Below are positions 1 through 8,945 of a DNA stretch of 64,000 nucleotides, piece after piece. The stretch lies in contig NZ_CP024123.1 in NCBI RefSeq assembly GCF_002736105.1, positions 1,728,001 to 1,792,000 on the forward strand. The letters are read 5' to 3'. Source of the DNA: Solibacillus sp. R5-41 (GTDB taxonomy: Bacteria > Bacillota > Bacilli > Bacillales_A > Planococcaceae). Position numbers and translations under genes: made by a program. Position 1 is the first letter of the stretch. Each line of letters starts with the position of its first letter. The notes under the pieces are model-generated. The model did not search any database. It saw nothing but the letters and a program-made list of their open reading frames with translations, and was not told where the DNA came from.

Positions 1-24
1 TGAACGTGAGAAGGAGGGAAGCAT

Positions 25-1053
25 ATGGAACCAATAAACACACAACAGGTGCTATTAGAAGTAAGCAATTTGAAAATTCAATTCCAGCTGAAAAATGGCA
101 AGCAAGCCAAAGTAGTGGATGACGTGAGTTTTTCCATTCATAAAGGCGAAACGGTCGCACTCGTAGGCGAATCAGGAAGTGGTAAAAGTATTACGTCGCT
201 TGCCATTATGCGCCTACTTCCAATACCACCGGGGGAAATCACAGCTGGCACAATCCACTTTAACGGCAATAATCTATTAGACTACAAAAATAAAGAGATG
301 AGTCATATACGCGGCAATGACATTAGTATGGTTTTTCAAGAGCCGATGACTTCACTTGATCCAGTTTTTACGATTGGCAATCAACTAATGGAATCTATTC
401 GGAGACATCGAAAAGTGTCCAAAAAAGAAGCGCGCGAAAAAGCCATTCATCTTTTACAAGAGGTAGGAATTGCCAATGCAGACAAAATGATAGCTGAATA
501 TCCGCATCAATTATCAGGTGGGATGCGTCAACGTGTCATGATTGCCATTGCCATGGCGAATAATCCGCAGCTCCTTATTGCAGATGAGCCAACAACAGCA
601 CTAGATGTAACTGTGCAAGCGCAAATTTTAAACTTGATGATGAAGATGAAGAAGGAGCATCGTTCCGCCATCTTATTTATCACGCATGATATGAGTGTCG
701 TTGCGGAGACGGCTGATCGTGTCATGGTCATGTATGCAGGGCAAATTGTTGAAGAAGCACCAGTGAGGGAGCTATTTTTAAATCCGCAACATCCATATAC
801 GACAGCCTTGTTAAAAACGATGCCAAGTCTTGATACGGATGTGGAAAGATTGCCGTCTATCCCGGGCATTGTACCACCTGCGTACGCGTTACCTGATGGT
901 TGTCGCTTTGCACCGCGTTGCCAATTTGCGATGGAACAGTGTCAATCGCTACAACCAGAAGTGTTGACTGTCAATGAAGCACATAAAGTACGTTGCCATT
1001 TATTCTCGGGTAAGGAGGAGCGTGCCTATGCCGAAGAAGGAAGTCTTACTTGA
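25..1053 (+). CDS. oppD: Peptide ABC importer ATPase (OppD/DppD type)
   Basis: ATP-binding subunit that powers uptake of di- or oligopeptides. In the 342-aa product Walker A (GESGSGKS) is near residues 48-55, the ABC signature LSGGM near 162, Walker B (LLIADEP) near 183, and the Cys-containing C-terminal extension of the oligopeptide family (CRFAPRC) is present, so it looks complete. The ATG follows GAGAAGGAGGG at good spacing. Its last 26 bases overlap the start of the second ATPase, as in a translationally coupled operon that continues through 6389. Dipeptide versus oligopeptide specificity cannot be read from sequence. Confidence 0.93.
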   Translation: MEPINTQQVLLEVSNLKIQFQLKNGKQAKVVDDVSFSIHKGETVALVGESGSGKSITSLAIMRLLPIPPGEITAGTIHFNGNNLLDYKNKEMSHIRGNDISMVFQEPMTSLDPVFTIGNQLMESIRRHRKVSKKEAREKAIHLLQEVGIANADKMIAEYPHQLSGGMRQRVMIAIAMANNPQLLIADEPTTALDVTVQAQILNLMMKMKKEHRSAILFITHDMSVVAETADRVMVMYAGQIVEEAPVRELFLNPQHPYTTALLKTMPSLDTDVERLPSIPGIVPPAYALPDGCRFAPRCQFAMEQCQSLQPEVLTVNEAHKVRCHLFSGKEERAYAEEGSLT

Positions 1054-2005
1054 AATCAATCATTTAAAAGCCTATTTTCCAGTGAAGCGGAAGTCGATGA
1101 AAGAAGAGAAAAAAGTCGTCAAAGCAGTCGATGATATTTCCTTGGAAATATATCGCGGGGAGACACTTGGGATTGTGGGTGAGTCTGGTTCAGGGAAATC
1201 AACGTTTGGACGCACGATTTTAAAACTCGTCGAACCAACAGAAGGCGAGATTTTATATAAAGGGCAGCAAATTCAGCATTTGAAAGGTAGTAATTTGCAA
1301 AAGTATCGCAATCAAATGCAAATGATATTTCAAGATCCATTTGCGTCTCTTAATCCTCGTATGCGTATTGGTGCCATAATCGAAGAACCGATGGCATTAC
1401 AATTGACGCTTACAAAAGAGCAACGTAAAAAACGGGTCAAGGAGCTTTTGCAAAAAGTGGGCTTAGCAGAAGATGCGATGCATAAATATCCACATGAATT
1501 TTCTGGTGGTCAGCGTCAGCGTATAGGTATTGCGCGTGCGCTGGCCATCAATCCAGAATTCATCATTGCAGATGAACCGGTTTCAGCACTGGATGTTTCG
1601 GTACAATCGCAAGTACTGAATTTACTGATGGATTTACAAGATGAATTTCAATTGACGTATTTATTCATTTCGCATGATTTAAGTGTCGTTAAACATATTA
1701 GCGATCGTGTAGCGGTGCTCTATCTTGGTCGCATTGTAGAAATAGGCACGAAAAAAGAATTGTATACCAATCCACTTCATCCATATACACAGGCATTATT
1801 ATCAGCGATTCCGGTTGTTAATTTTGATGAACCAAAGCAGGCTATTCCTTTGCAAGGGGAGCTACCGAGTCCGATGAATCCACCTGTAGGTTGTGTGTTT
1901 CATACGCGTTGTCCGTTTGTGATGGGGAAGTGTCACCAAGTGCGGCCAACCATGCAAGAAATGAACGAACATCAACGTGTCGCCTGTTTTTTGTATGATA
2001 AATAG
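1028..2005 (+). CDS. oppF: Peptide ABC importer ATPase (OppF/DppF type)
   Basis: Second ATPase of the importer, expected to form the heterodimer with the preceding subunit. Walker A is GESGSGKS, the signature FSGGQ, Walker B FIIADEP, and the oligopeptide-type C-terminus (CVFHTRC) is present. I choose the ATG at 1028 because GGAGG at 1014-1018 lies nine bases upstream; an in-frame start at 974 would sit deep inside the upstream gene and the GTG at 1022 is too close to the ribosome site. Product about 325 aa, normal for the family. Confidence 0.93.
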   Translation: MPKKEVLLEINHLKAYFPVKRKSMKEEKKVVKAVDDISLEIYRGETLGIVGESGSGKSTFGRTILKLVEPTEGEILYKGQQIQHLKGSNLQKYRNQMQMIFQDPFASLNPRMRIGAIIEEPMALQLTLTKEQRKKRVKELLQKVGLAEDAMHKYPHEFSGGQRQRIGIARALAINPEFIIADEPVSALDVSVQSQVLNLLMDLQDEFQLTYLFISHDLSVVKHISDRVAVLYLGRIVEIGTKKELYTNPLHPYTQALLSAIPVVNFDEPKQAIPLQGELPSPMNPPVGCVFHTRCPFVMGKCHQVRPTMQEMNEHQRVACFLYDK

Positions 2006-2036
2006 TGTGAAATTTCAATCTAAAGGAGTGAGATAG

Positions 2037-3002
2037 ATGATTGGCAATATTACCGATGTTCCTGGTGTGAAAGTAGGACATGCAGAAAATAAAGAAGCGA
2101 TTACCGGATGCACAGTCCTACTTGTCGAAAACGGTGCAGTGTGTGGCGTTGATGTGCGAGGCTCTGCACCTGGCACACGTGAAACAGATGCGCTTGATCC
2201 TATTAATGCCATAGATCGTGTGCACGGCATTTGTTTAGCTGGTGGCAGTGCGTTTGGCTTAGATGCCGCTACAGGAGTTATGCACTATTTAGAGGAAAAA
2301 GGTGTCGGTGTTGACGCAGGTGTTACAAAAATTCCGATTGTCCCCAGTGCCGTGTTGTTCGATTTATTTATCGGAGATGCACACGTAAGACCTACAGCAG
2401 AAATGGGCTATGAAGCGGCGAAAAACGCGCAAGTCGGCGCATTTGCTAACGGTAATATCGGTGCGGGATATGGCGCAACGGTTGGTAAAATAGCAGGTCC
2501 ACAATTTTGCATGAAAGGAGGAATGGGGAGTGCCTCTACTGCAGGAAAAGACGATCTTGTTGTCGGAGCGATTGTTGCAGTGAATGCAGTGGGAGATGTG
2601 AAAGACCCTGACACAAGGGAGATACTGGCAGGTGCGCGCAACCCAGAAACAGCCAGCTGGATTGATAGCTGTGCTTATTTAGCTGAATATGCTCAATCAC
2701 AAGCACTCGCAGGAACGAATACTACCATTGGGGTCATTGCTGTGAATGCGCAATTAACGAAAGCTGAGGCGAAAAAAATTGCGCAGCTAACACAAAATGC
2801 ACTTGCACGTACGATTTATCCCGTCCATACGATGCTAGATGGCGATACGATTTTTGTGTTAGGTACAGGAGACAAATCTTATCCTGTTGACTATATTGGT
2901 CAATTAGCGACACAGGTTATGGAAGAGGCGATACTTGCAGGCGTCAAATCAGCGGACAAACTAGCAAATGTAGAAAGCTATTCAAGCATTCAAAATGCAT
3001 AA
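2037..3002 (+). CDS. P1/S58 family aminopeptidase (DmpA/BapA-like)
   Basis: 321-aa protein of the DmpA superfamily: N-terminal ITDVPGVKVGHA, the glycine-rich LAGGSAFGLDAATG segment, and GNIGAGYGATVGK followed by GGMGSAST are characteristic. Known members are self-cleaving N-terminal-nucleophile enzymes that remove N-terminal residues, sometimes D- or beta-amino acids, from small peptides. It lies between the ATPase genes and the binding-protein gene of a peptide importer, 31 bp after the previous stop, so it probably degrades the imported peptide in the cytoplasm. No signal peptide is seen. Start follows AAAGGAGTGAG. Confidence 0.87.
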   Translation: MIGNITDVPGVKVGHAENKEAITGCTVLLVENGAVCGVDVRGSAPGTRETDALDPINAIDRVHGICLAGGSAFGLDAATGVMHYLEEKGVGVDAGVTKIPIVPSAVLFDLFIGDAHVRPTAEMGYEAAKNAQVGAFANGNIGAGYGATVGKIAGPQFCMKGGMGSASTAGKDDLVVGAIVAVNAVGDVKDPDTREILAGARNPETASWIDSCAYLAEYAQSQALAGTNTTIGVIAVNAQLTKAEAKKIAQLTQNALARTIYPVHTMLDGDTIFVLGTGDKSYPVDYIGQLATQVMEEAILAGVKSADKLANVESYSSIQNA

Positions 3003-3021
3003 TGCGAGGGGGAGAAATTAT

Positions 3022-4590
3022 ATGAAGATAAAAAGAAGTTGGTTATTACTATTATTGACAGTAGTGATTAGTCTTGTGATTAGTGCATGTTCTTCAGGTG
3101 ATGATGGAAAAGATACAGCGACTGAAGGTGACAAAGAGGGGGATGTTAAGCCAGTAAGTGACGTACCACAAGAAATCGTCGTGCGTGTCAATGATGACCC
3201 TGACTTTTTAGATCCACATAAAGCAACAGCATCGATCTCTTACCAAATGATTCTCAATATTTTTGAAGGACTGATGGCGCCAGAAACAGACGGTTCATTA
3301 AAAGAAGGCATTGCAGAGAGCTATGAAATCGCAGAGGACGGTTTAACATACACATTTAAAATCCGCCAGGGTGTTAAATTCCATAATGGTGATGATTTAA
3401 CAGTTGAAGATATTCAATATTCTTTTGACCGTTTAATGGGTAAAAGTGGTGGTGAGAAAATGTCGAATAACTTCGATAATGTCGCTTCAACAACAGCACC
3501 AGATGCCAACACGTTTGTCATTACTTTAAAAGAAGCAAACTCAAATTTCTTATATTCACTAACAGCGCGTCAATCCGCAATTATCCCGAAAAGTAATGAC
3601 GGTAAGCATAATGAAAACCCAATCGGTACAGGACCATTCGCGTATGTAAAATATTCTCCAGGTACAAATCTGGAGTTAACAAAGAACGAAAACTACTGGA
3701 AAGAAGGCTTACCATATTTAGATAAAGTCACGTTTACATTCCAATCAGACGATCAAGCAGCAATTATGAGTTTGATGGCCAATGAGGTCGACTTAACGAG
3801 TGTACCTTGGCAACGCGTAAGTGAAGTGGAAGGTAGTCATGCTTTATCACATCAAAATAATAACTCATCGTTAATCGTGACTTTTAACGAAACAAAAGCA
3901 CCGTTTGATAATGTGAAAGTTCGACAAGCCATGAACTATGCTATTAGTAAATCAGATATTATGGAATCCGTTTTTGCAGGTTATGCGGTAGAACTTGGTT
4001 CGAATATGAGTCCAGCTATGGGTGACTTCCAAAAAACAGGATTGGAAAAAATGTATGCTCCTGATGTGGAAAAAGCTAAAGCATTACTAGCAGAGGCTGG
4101 CTATCCTGACGGCTTTAAAACAAAAATTACAGTATCATCGCACAATGGTATGTATTCAAATATCGCACAAATCGTTGTTGCCAACTTAAAGGAAATTGGT
4201 GTGGATGTAGAAATTGAAGTCGTGGAGTGGGGTATTTGGCTGGACCGTGTTTACTTCGGTCGTGATTATCAAATGACAACAATTGACTTAACGGGTCGAG
4301 CTTCTGCTTTCGAAATTTTAAATGATTACATCTCAACAAATGATGGTGAAAACTTCTTCTTATTTAAAGATGCTGAATACGACAAAATCATGGCAGATGT
4401 ACTGAAAGAAACAGACCAAGCGAAACAAATTGAGTACTACCAACGTGCGCAAGAAATTTTAGCAGAGCAAGCAGCAGCTGTTTATATTGCGGATTATCAA
4501 ATTGTTTGGGGTTCAGACAAACAAGTAACGGGGTTGAAGAGCTATCCGTTCTGGTTCCACGACATGTCTGAGGTGAAATTCGCTAACTAG
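3022..4590 (+). CDS. Peptide ABC transporter substrate-binding lipoprotein (SBP_bac_5)
   Basis: Extracellular peptide-binding lipoprotein of about 522 aa. A KIKRSW N-terminus is followed by a hydrophobic helix and the lipobox ISAC, then a Ser/Asp/Glu-rich linker. The mature part has the family 5 landmarks DPDFLDPHKA, FEGLM, Y.F.LR-type KIRQGVKFHNGD and GTGPF. I place the start at ATG 3022 after GGGGGAGAA; the frame is open back to 2995 but that would overlap the preceding gene and spoil the signal peptide. Fourth gene of the importer operon. Confidence 0.93.
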   Translation: MKIKRSWLLLLLTVVISLVISACSSGDDGKDTATEGDKEGDVKPVSDVPQEIVVRVNDDPDFLDPHKATASISYQMILNIFEGLMAPETDGSLKEGIAESYEIAEDGLTYTFKIRQGVKFHNGDDLTVEDIQYSFDRLMGKSGGEKMSNNFDNVASTTAPDANTFVITLKEANSNFLYSLTARQSAIIPKSNDGKHNENPIGTGPFAYVKYSPGTNLELTKNENYWKEGLPYLDKVTFTFQSDDQAAIMSLMANEVDLTSVPWQRVSEVEGSHALSHQNNNSSLIVTFNETKAPFDNVKVRQAMNYAISKSDIMESVFAGYAVELGSNMSPAMGDFQKTGLEKMYAPDVEKAKALLAEAGYPDGFKTKITVSSHNGMYSNIAQIVVANLKEIGVDVEIEVVEWGIWLDRVYFGRDYQMTTIDLTGRASAFEILNDYISTNDGENFFLFKDAEYDKIMADVLKETDQAKQIEYYQRAQEILAEQAAAVYIADYQIVWGSDKQVTGLKSYPFWFHDMSEVKFAN

Positions 4591-4604
4591 GAAAGGATGA
4601 AGCT

Positions 4605-5546
4605 ATGATGTATCTAATACGTCGATTTATCCTGTTAATAATAACCATCCTTCTAGTGTCGATAATTACATTTGGTGTTTTTCAAATTTTACCTGGTGAT
4701 CCTATTCGTACGATGTTAGGTACCGAAGCAGACGCCACACAAATTGAAAATTTGCGGTCCGAACTTGGTTTGGACCGACCCCTTTATGAACAATATGCTG
4801 CTTGGATGAAGGGATTATTGACAGGAGATTTAGGCAATTCAATTCGCTTTTCCATGCCAGTAAAGGACTTATTATTTGATAGGCTTCCCGTAACAATGTC
4901 GCTCGGGGGACTCACCCTGTGCATGGTATTACTAGTTTCCATACCACTAGGGATGTTCGCTGCACGTAGACAAAATAAGTTGAGCGATGTGACATTATCA
5001 ACGGTGACACAAATAGGAATGGCCGTTCCATCATTTTGGTTAGGAATGATGCTAATTTTATATGTTGGAATGAAGTTTGATTTCTTTAAAATTAGTGGCT
5101 ATATTCCGTGGACACAAAGTGTGACAGGTGCGCTTAGTACATTAGTGTTACCGGCGTTAACGATCGCGATCCCGCAAATTGCTGTCAATTTCCGCTATGT
5201 ACGGACCGCTGTTTTAGAGCAAATGCAACTTGATTATGTACGTACGATTCGCAGTAAGGGAATGTCCGAGCAAAATGTGATGTATAAGCATGTGTTAAAA
5301 AATTCGATGATTCCTATTCTAACGGTGTTTGGGCTAATAATGGCTGAGGTGGTAGCGGGGACGATTATTGTTGAACAAGTATTCTCACTGCCAGGTGTTG
5401 GCCAGCTGCTCATTACAGCCATAAGTAATCGTGACTTTCCTTTAGTGCAAGGGATTGTCATGTATATTACTGTTGCGGTTGTCGCGATTAATTTTATCGT
5501 GGATATTTTGTATTCCGTATTAGATCCGAGAATCCGATTACGATGA
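4605..5546 (+). CDS. Peptide ABC transporter permease (OppB/DppB type)
   Basis: Inner-membrane permease of 313 aa with about six membrane helices. It has the OppB-type N-terminus (YLIRRFILLI), the FGVFQILPGDP segment and the EAA-type loop RTIRSKGMSEQNVMYKHVLKNS that contacts the ATPases. It starts 15 bp after the binding-protein gene, preceded by GAAAGGATGAAG. Pairs with the next permease. Confidence 0.93.
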   Translation: MMYLIRRFILLIITILLVSIITFGVFQILPGDPIRTMLGTEADATQIENLRSELGLDRPLYEQYAAWMKGLLTGDLGNSIRFSMPVKDLLFDRLPVTMSLGGLTLCMVLLVSIPLGMFAARRQNKLSDVTLSTVTQIGMAVPSFWLGMMLILYVGMKFDFFKISGYIPWTQSVTGALSTLVLPALTIAIPQIAVNFRYVRTAVLEQMQLDYVRTIRSKGMSEQNVMYKHVLKNSMIPILTVFGLIMAEVVAGTIIVEQVFSLPGVGQLLITAISNRDFPLVQGIVMYITVAVVAINFIVDILYSVLDPRIRLR

Positions 5547-5561
5547 GAGAAGGTGGATACG

Positions 5562-6389
5562 ATGAAAAATGTACAAAGATATGCTGGAAATATTAACTTA
5601 ATCATTGGTCTACTAATCGTCGTCGGATTTTTTATGGTCATGATTGTTAGCTTTTTTTACACGCCATTTGATGTGAATGTTATGAATATTCCGGAAAAAT
5701 TGCGAGGACCAAGTAGCGTGAATCTCTTTGGAACCGATGAATTTGGTCGTGATATTTTTAGCCGTATTATGAAGGGCACACAAACAGCCTTTGCAGTGGG
5801 CATATTAACAGTAGTAATAGGCGTGACATTGGGTATTTTAATTGGTGCTATTGCGGGTTATGTCGGAGGTTGGATTGACGAAATTTGTATGCGTTTTATG
5901 GATGCTCTAATGGCATTTCCAGGCATCATTTTAGCGTTAATGTTAGTGGCGATTTTTGGACCAGGGATTGTCAATACAGCAATCGCACTAGGCATTATCG
6001 CGATACCGGGCATTGCACGAATTGCACGAAGTGGCTTTGTACAGCACCGAGATGCAGAATATGTACTCGCCGCTAAACTAATTGGTGTAAACCCTTTTAA
6101 AATAATGTTCCGTCATATTTTACCGAATATTTCATCACAAATTATTGTAGCAGCTACGGTGACTTTTGCGGCGGCCATGTTAGCGGAAGCGGCGCTTAGT
6201 TATTTAGGGCTTGGTGTACAACCGCCAAATCCAAGTTGGGGGCGTATGTTAAAAGATTCACAGGCGTATTTAATGAGTGCACCTTGGTACATATACGCAC
6301 CGGGGGGAGCCATTACCTTACTAGTTCTGGGGCTTTATATGCTCAGTAACGCATTTCGTGATTTTATGGATCCACGTTCAAAATCGTAG
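5562..6389 (+). CDS. Peptide ABC transporter permease (OppC/DppC type)
   Basis: Second permease, about 275 aa, with an N-terminal membrane helix, the LFGTDEFGRDIFSR motif of OppC/DppC proteins, and the EAA loop AAKLIGVNPFKIMFRHILPN. I prefer ATG 5562, seven bases after AAGGTGG; an in-frame GTG at 5553 overlaps the ribosome site. Last gene of the importer operon and followed at once by a strong terminator. Confidence 0.93.
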   Translation: MKNVQRYAGNINLIIGLLIVVGFFMVMIVSFFYTPFDVNVMNIPEKLRGPSSVNLFGTDEFGRDIFSRIMKGTQTAFAVGILTVVIGVTLGILIGAIAGYVGGWIDEICMRFMDALMAFPGIILALMLVAIFGPGIVNTAIALGIIAIPGIARIARSGFVQHRDAEYVLAAKLIGVNPFKIMFRHILPNISSQIIVAATVTFAAAMLAEAALSYLGLGVQPPNPSWGRMLKDSQAYLMSAPWYIYAPGGAITLLVLGLYMLSNAFRDFMDPRSKS

Positions 6390-6396
6390 TACATCA

Positions 6397-6445
6397 CAAA
6401 AAGCAATTCCAAGCGTTCATACGCTAAAGGAATTGCTTTTTTTGT
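6397..6445 (+). terminator. Intrinsic terminator of the peptide importer operon
   Basis: AAAAAGCAATTCC pairs with GGAATTGCTTTTT around a loop, followed by a T run. It lies directly after the last permease and probably serves both strands, because the decayed kinase gene converges here. Confidence 0.85.
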
Positions 6446-6455
6446 TAGAATGTGA

Positions 6456-6960
6456 AACTTAGCGCATCCTTTGCCAGATAAGAAGCAATGGCACCGTGTC
6501 TTTTTGTCGATGCTCCTGCGTACTGATTGGCGAAGGAAAGTAAGGGCGCAGCATGGCTTTCACAAGAGAAGCGCTAACTTTAACACAATGCTGTCTTGTA
6601 TAAAGGGTAGCGCCGTCTGCTCCAAGTGTGACGAAAAGTACTTGTACCTTTTCTTGCAATAATGCATGGACGGCTTGTTGTTCATCTTTTATATGTGTTA
6701 AGAAAACTAGTTCTTCATCAGACAGCTTCACCATATGCGCCGTTGGGATAAATGCTAAAATTGTGCAACGACAAGCTTCAGTATCATGCCAAAGGGGGAG
6801 GCGCACATTCGGATCAAAGGACACAAGGCGATCTGTATTATGTGGTTTTTCAATCAGAACCTCATGTGCATGCTACATCAGACTTTCGACTAAATTAACG
6901 GAGCAAAAGTGAACAATATCTTTTAATAAATTGCTAAACGCTTTACTCATTTCTGAACCT
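6456..6960 (-). pseudogene. Decayed PfkB-family sugar kinase (fructokinase-like)
   Basis: The minus strand encodes recognisable ribokinase-family pieces: SFDPNVRLPLW (the SFDPN motif), MVKLSDEEL, and FVTLGADGATLY before the catalytic region. Upstream pieces (HFCSVNLVES) are followed by an in-frame stop near 6870, and the C-terminus runs into unrelated residues, so the GAGD-type active-site segment is not recovered. This is a remnant with nonsense and frameshift damage. Confidence 0.75.
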
Positions 6961-7100
6961 TCCAAATAAGAATGTTTGTTATTATTAAATCCATTTCTTT
7001 GAAGGGTATTAATTTTCAACATAAACCTTTACTGAGCCATTTGAATAAAATTTCCTTTGCATTATTAATTCTACCTTGTTCGAAAACAAAGGTGTTGCAA

Positions 7101-7262
7101 ATGATTTTAAATGTTGGTTTAACGGTACTTGCGTTAGCTTTATGCGTCATGCTCATTATTGAAATGGTGGAGTTTTTAAAGTTTATCGTTGGCGGTGAAA
7201 AGCAAGAATTCAAATATTTTTTAGTGAAAATTCTAGTATTATTCCTTAGACTTTTTGGATGA
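7101..7262 (+). CDS. Small membrane protein of unknown function
   Basis: 53-aa protein starting MILNVGLTVLALALCV, with one long N-terminal helix and a second hydrophobic C-terminal stretch. I choose ATG 7101 because AAAGGTG lies six bases upstream; the frame is open further but without a start signal. The stop overlaps the start of the next small frame, so the two may be coupled. No family recognised. Confidence 0.45.
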   Translation: MILNVGLTVLALALCVMLIIEMVEFLKFIVGGEKQEFKYFLVKILVLFLRLFG

Positions 7263-7419
7263 TGAATTTCGTGTCGTATTCAATGCAAAAAATATAACTG
7301 AAGCTGATTTGCAGGAAGTGCTCAGTAAAATGTATCTAGAAATAACATATGAAAATTTGCATGGCGTTGTTGAAAAAGAAAAGGTTTTTTTAAATAGATT
7401 TCTACAATATGAAGATTAA
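7255..7419 (+). CDS. Short frame, possible acidic protein or gene remnant
   Basis: 54 codons from a TTG at 7255 (FLDDEFRVVFNAKN near the start, ending FLNRFLQYED). No clear ribosome site, and it begins inside the end of the previous gene, so it could be a translationally coupled partner or the tail of a lost gene. Residue usage (Asp/Glu, Lys) looks protein-like. Confidence 0.3.
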   Translation: MDDEFRVVFNAKNITEADLQEVLSKMYLEITYENLHGVVEKEKVFLNRFLQYED

Positions 7420-7586
7420 ATGAAAATGACCGTGGAAGGCTTTCTATATTGAAAAGTTAATGGTATGTAAAAAGTTTTCCTACACTTTATTTTTAATGAA
7501 AATCCGAGTTTTTAAAAAATTCGTCACACATCCGTCACGCAACAACAACAACTATTCATTTTTAAGCATGATTTACAGAATAAAAA

Positions 7587-7621
7587 AAGCTGAAAACCCG
7601 TGTTAATAAAGGCTTTCAGCG
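7587..7621 (-). terminator. Terminator hairpin beside the left att site
   Basis: GCTGAAA and TTTCAGC arms directly outside the left tRNA-derived repeat. It mirrors the hairpin 3' of the intact tRNA-Val at 50036-50066 and is probably the original tRNA terminator, separated from its gene when the island inserted. Confidence 0.6.
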
Positions 7622-7666
7622 TGATGGTCTCGACAAGTCTCGAACTTGCGACCCCCACCTTGTCGA
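7622..7666. repeat. Left island att site (tRNA-Val 3'-end duplicate)
   Basis: 45 bases identical to 50073-50117, the 3' part of the tRNA-Val gene (discriminator, acceptor 3' strand, T arm, anticodon 3' stem and part of the loop). Beyond 7666 the sequence diverges from the tRNA, so this copy is not a functional tRNA. It marks the left boundary of the inserted element. Confidence 0.92.
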
Positions 7667-8068
7667 ATTTATCTGGCTAAATAAACCGAGTTATTTTAAA
7701 TTCAATTAAGTTAAAAAAGCCTGATTTAATAAGGTTTTTGAGACAGGTAAAAACAATACAGTTAATTAAAATCAACACAATAAAATAATTCTGCGGACAA
7801 ATTGCGGACAAAAGAGTAAACAAGTGGTTTGTATTACTCTTTTTTCGTTTTTCTGTATTATCTGTATTAAAAATCTTTTGTCTGGATAGGTAGGGGTCTC
7901 TGTATCAGCTATTGCTAATTTGAAAACAGGTAGCTGCTTAAATTTAATTTATCATTTTGTGTATAAGGAAAAGTATGAAAAGCTGGACATCACGGTTCGA
8001 ACACAAGCAACTCTGTAAAATTTATTAGTAAAGTAAAACCTGTAATAGGAAAATTTCAATTGACCAAA
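7667..8068. other. Left island border, no intact gene
   Basis: AT-rich sequence with a small hairpin (AAAAAGCCTGATTTAATAAGG), the repeated TGCGGACAAA motif at 7792 and a terminator-like structure (GAGTAA and TTACTC before a T run, about 7813-7848). I see no coding frame with a start signal. Confidence 0.5.
7792..7812. repeat. Island-end 21-bp repeat, left copy
   Basis: Two TGCGGACAAA units in tandem, identical to 49965-49985 just after the truncated integrase gene. The copies lie about 125 bp and 90 bp inside the two att repeats in the same orientation, as expected for recombinase arm-binding or end sequences of the island's own phage-type integrase. Function inferred. Confidence 0.6.
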
Positions 8069-8075
8069 AAGTTGA

Positions 8076-8348
8076 TATGAGAGTAATAAGATTAAAAATA
8101 AAGTAACAGATTATCACGGTAGGGAGTTACTTGAGTTATTACAGAATGAAGGTCGGGATACATTTGATTGGACGATTTATGACCAAGACGGTTCGATTTG
8201 GGTGAAAGGTATTTTAGAGCCAGGGCATATTGTTACAGCAAATTTAGAAAAATATCGCCATCTAGCCAAGGAGGAATATGCATTCGCCATTACCACTAAA
8301 AACGGAGGAGATGGATCTTTTGATCTTGCATTTAAACTTTCAAATTAA
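8076..8348 (+). pseudogene. C-terminal remnant of an unknown protein
   Basis: A 90-codon frame without a start codon or ribosome site; it encodes VTDYHGRELLELLQNEG and ends DGSFDLAFKLSN. It reads like the end of an extracellular or beta-rich protein (IWVKGILEPGHIVTAN). The upstream half is missing. No family assigned. Confidence 0.4.
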
Positions 8349-8400
8349 ATAAAGATTTCCGAAATAAGGCGCGATTGTTAAATTAGCGTCTCGGTTCTTA

Positions 8401-8427
8401 TTGAACTAACGGGGCAGGTTAGTTGAA
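8401..8427 (+). repeat. First cassette half-site A
   Basis: Perfect palindromic arms TTGAACTAAC / GTTAGTTGAA (one mismatch at the outer end) around GGGGCAG. First A copy in the window; taken as the left edge of the cassette array. A degenerate D-type palindrome (GGCGCGATTGTTAAA) precedes it at 8368. Confidence 0.8.
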
Positions 8428-8527
8428 TAAGACAATGGAAGTTTTCATGTCGCATTTGACACAAACTGCGAAACAAAAAAAGGCAGCGCAAAGCATTCTG
8501 CCTTTAAAATATTCATACTCCTTTTTA

Positions 8528-8725
8528 TTAATAAAGGGAGGTCTGTAAGTTTTTTGACTCAATCATATCAGATACAAACGTATACAGATTTGGTGGATGC
8601 TCTGCAATGCGGTGTGCAAGATACAAGTACCATTCCGTTCCATATGTGACGTACACTTTTGTTTGTAGATTTTCATTTCTCAATGATTTAATTAAATCTG
8701 GACGAACGCCATAATTCCGGTATTG
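8528..8725 (-). pseudogene. Proline dehydrogenase C-terminal remnant
   Basis: The minus strand reads YGVRPDLIKSLRNENLQTK, VYVTYGTEWYLYLAHR, then IAEHPPNLYTFVSDM before a stop. This matches the C-terminal pattern of proline dehydrogenases (RVYVPYG.EWY.Y..RRLAERP.N), which oxidise proline to pyrroline-5-carboxylate. Only about 65 codons survive and no start exists; the sequence up to 8900 is degenerate. Confidence 0.6.
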
Positions 8726-8945
8726 GAATAGTCATAATTGATTGTTCCCAGGGACGTGAAAATTTAAGATAATGGATTTCTCGCAGTTTGGGGGAGCTCA
8801 AACGTTCTTCAATTTAGCTTGTTTCTACAACACGATTACACTTCCATTTCATCCCCTGGCTAGTCACTCTTATATATCCGATTCAAACCACCTGTGATAT
8901 GATGACAGAATAATAAAGTGTGATTTTAATCAAGGGGTGTTTAAT

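Noticed and set aside
974-1027. Longer N-terminus for the second peptide-importer ATPase
   Set aside because: It would lie inside the first ATPase gene; ATG 1028 has the ribosome site.
6471-6912. Plus-strand frames over the decayed kinase
   Set aside because: The minus strand carries recognisable PfkB motifs; the plus-strand frames do not resemble proteins.
7622-7666. Functional second tRNA-Val
   Set aside because: Only the 3' part is present; D arm, 5' acceptor strand and 5' anticodon stem are absent.
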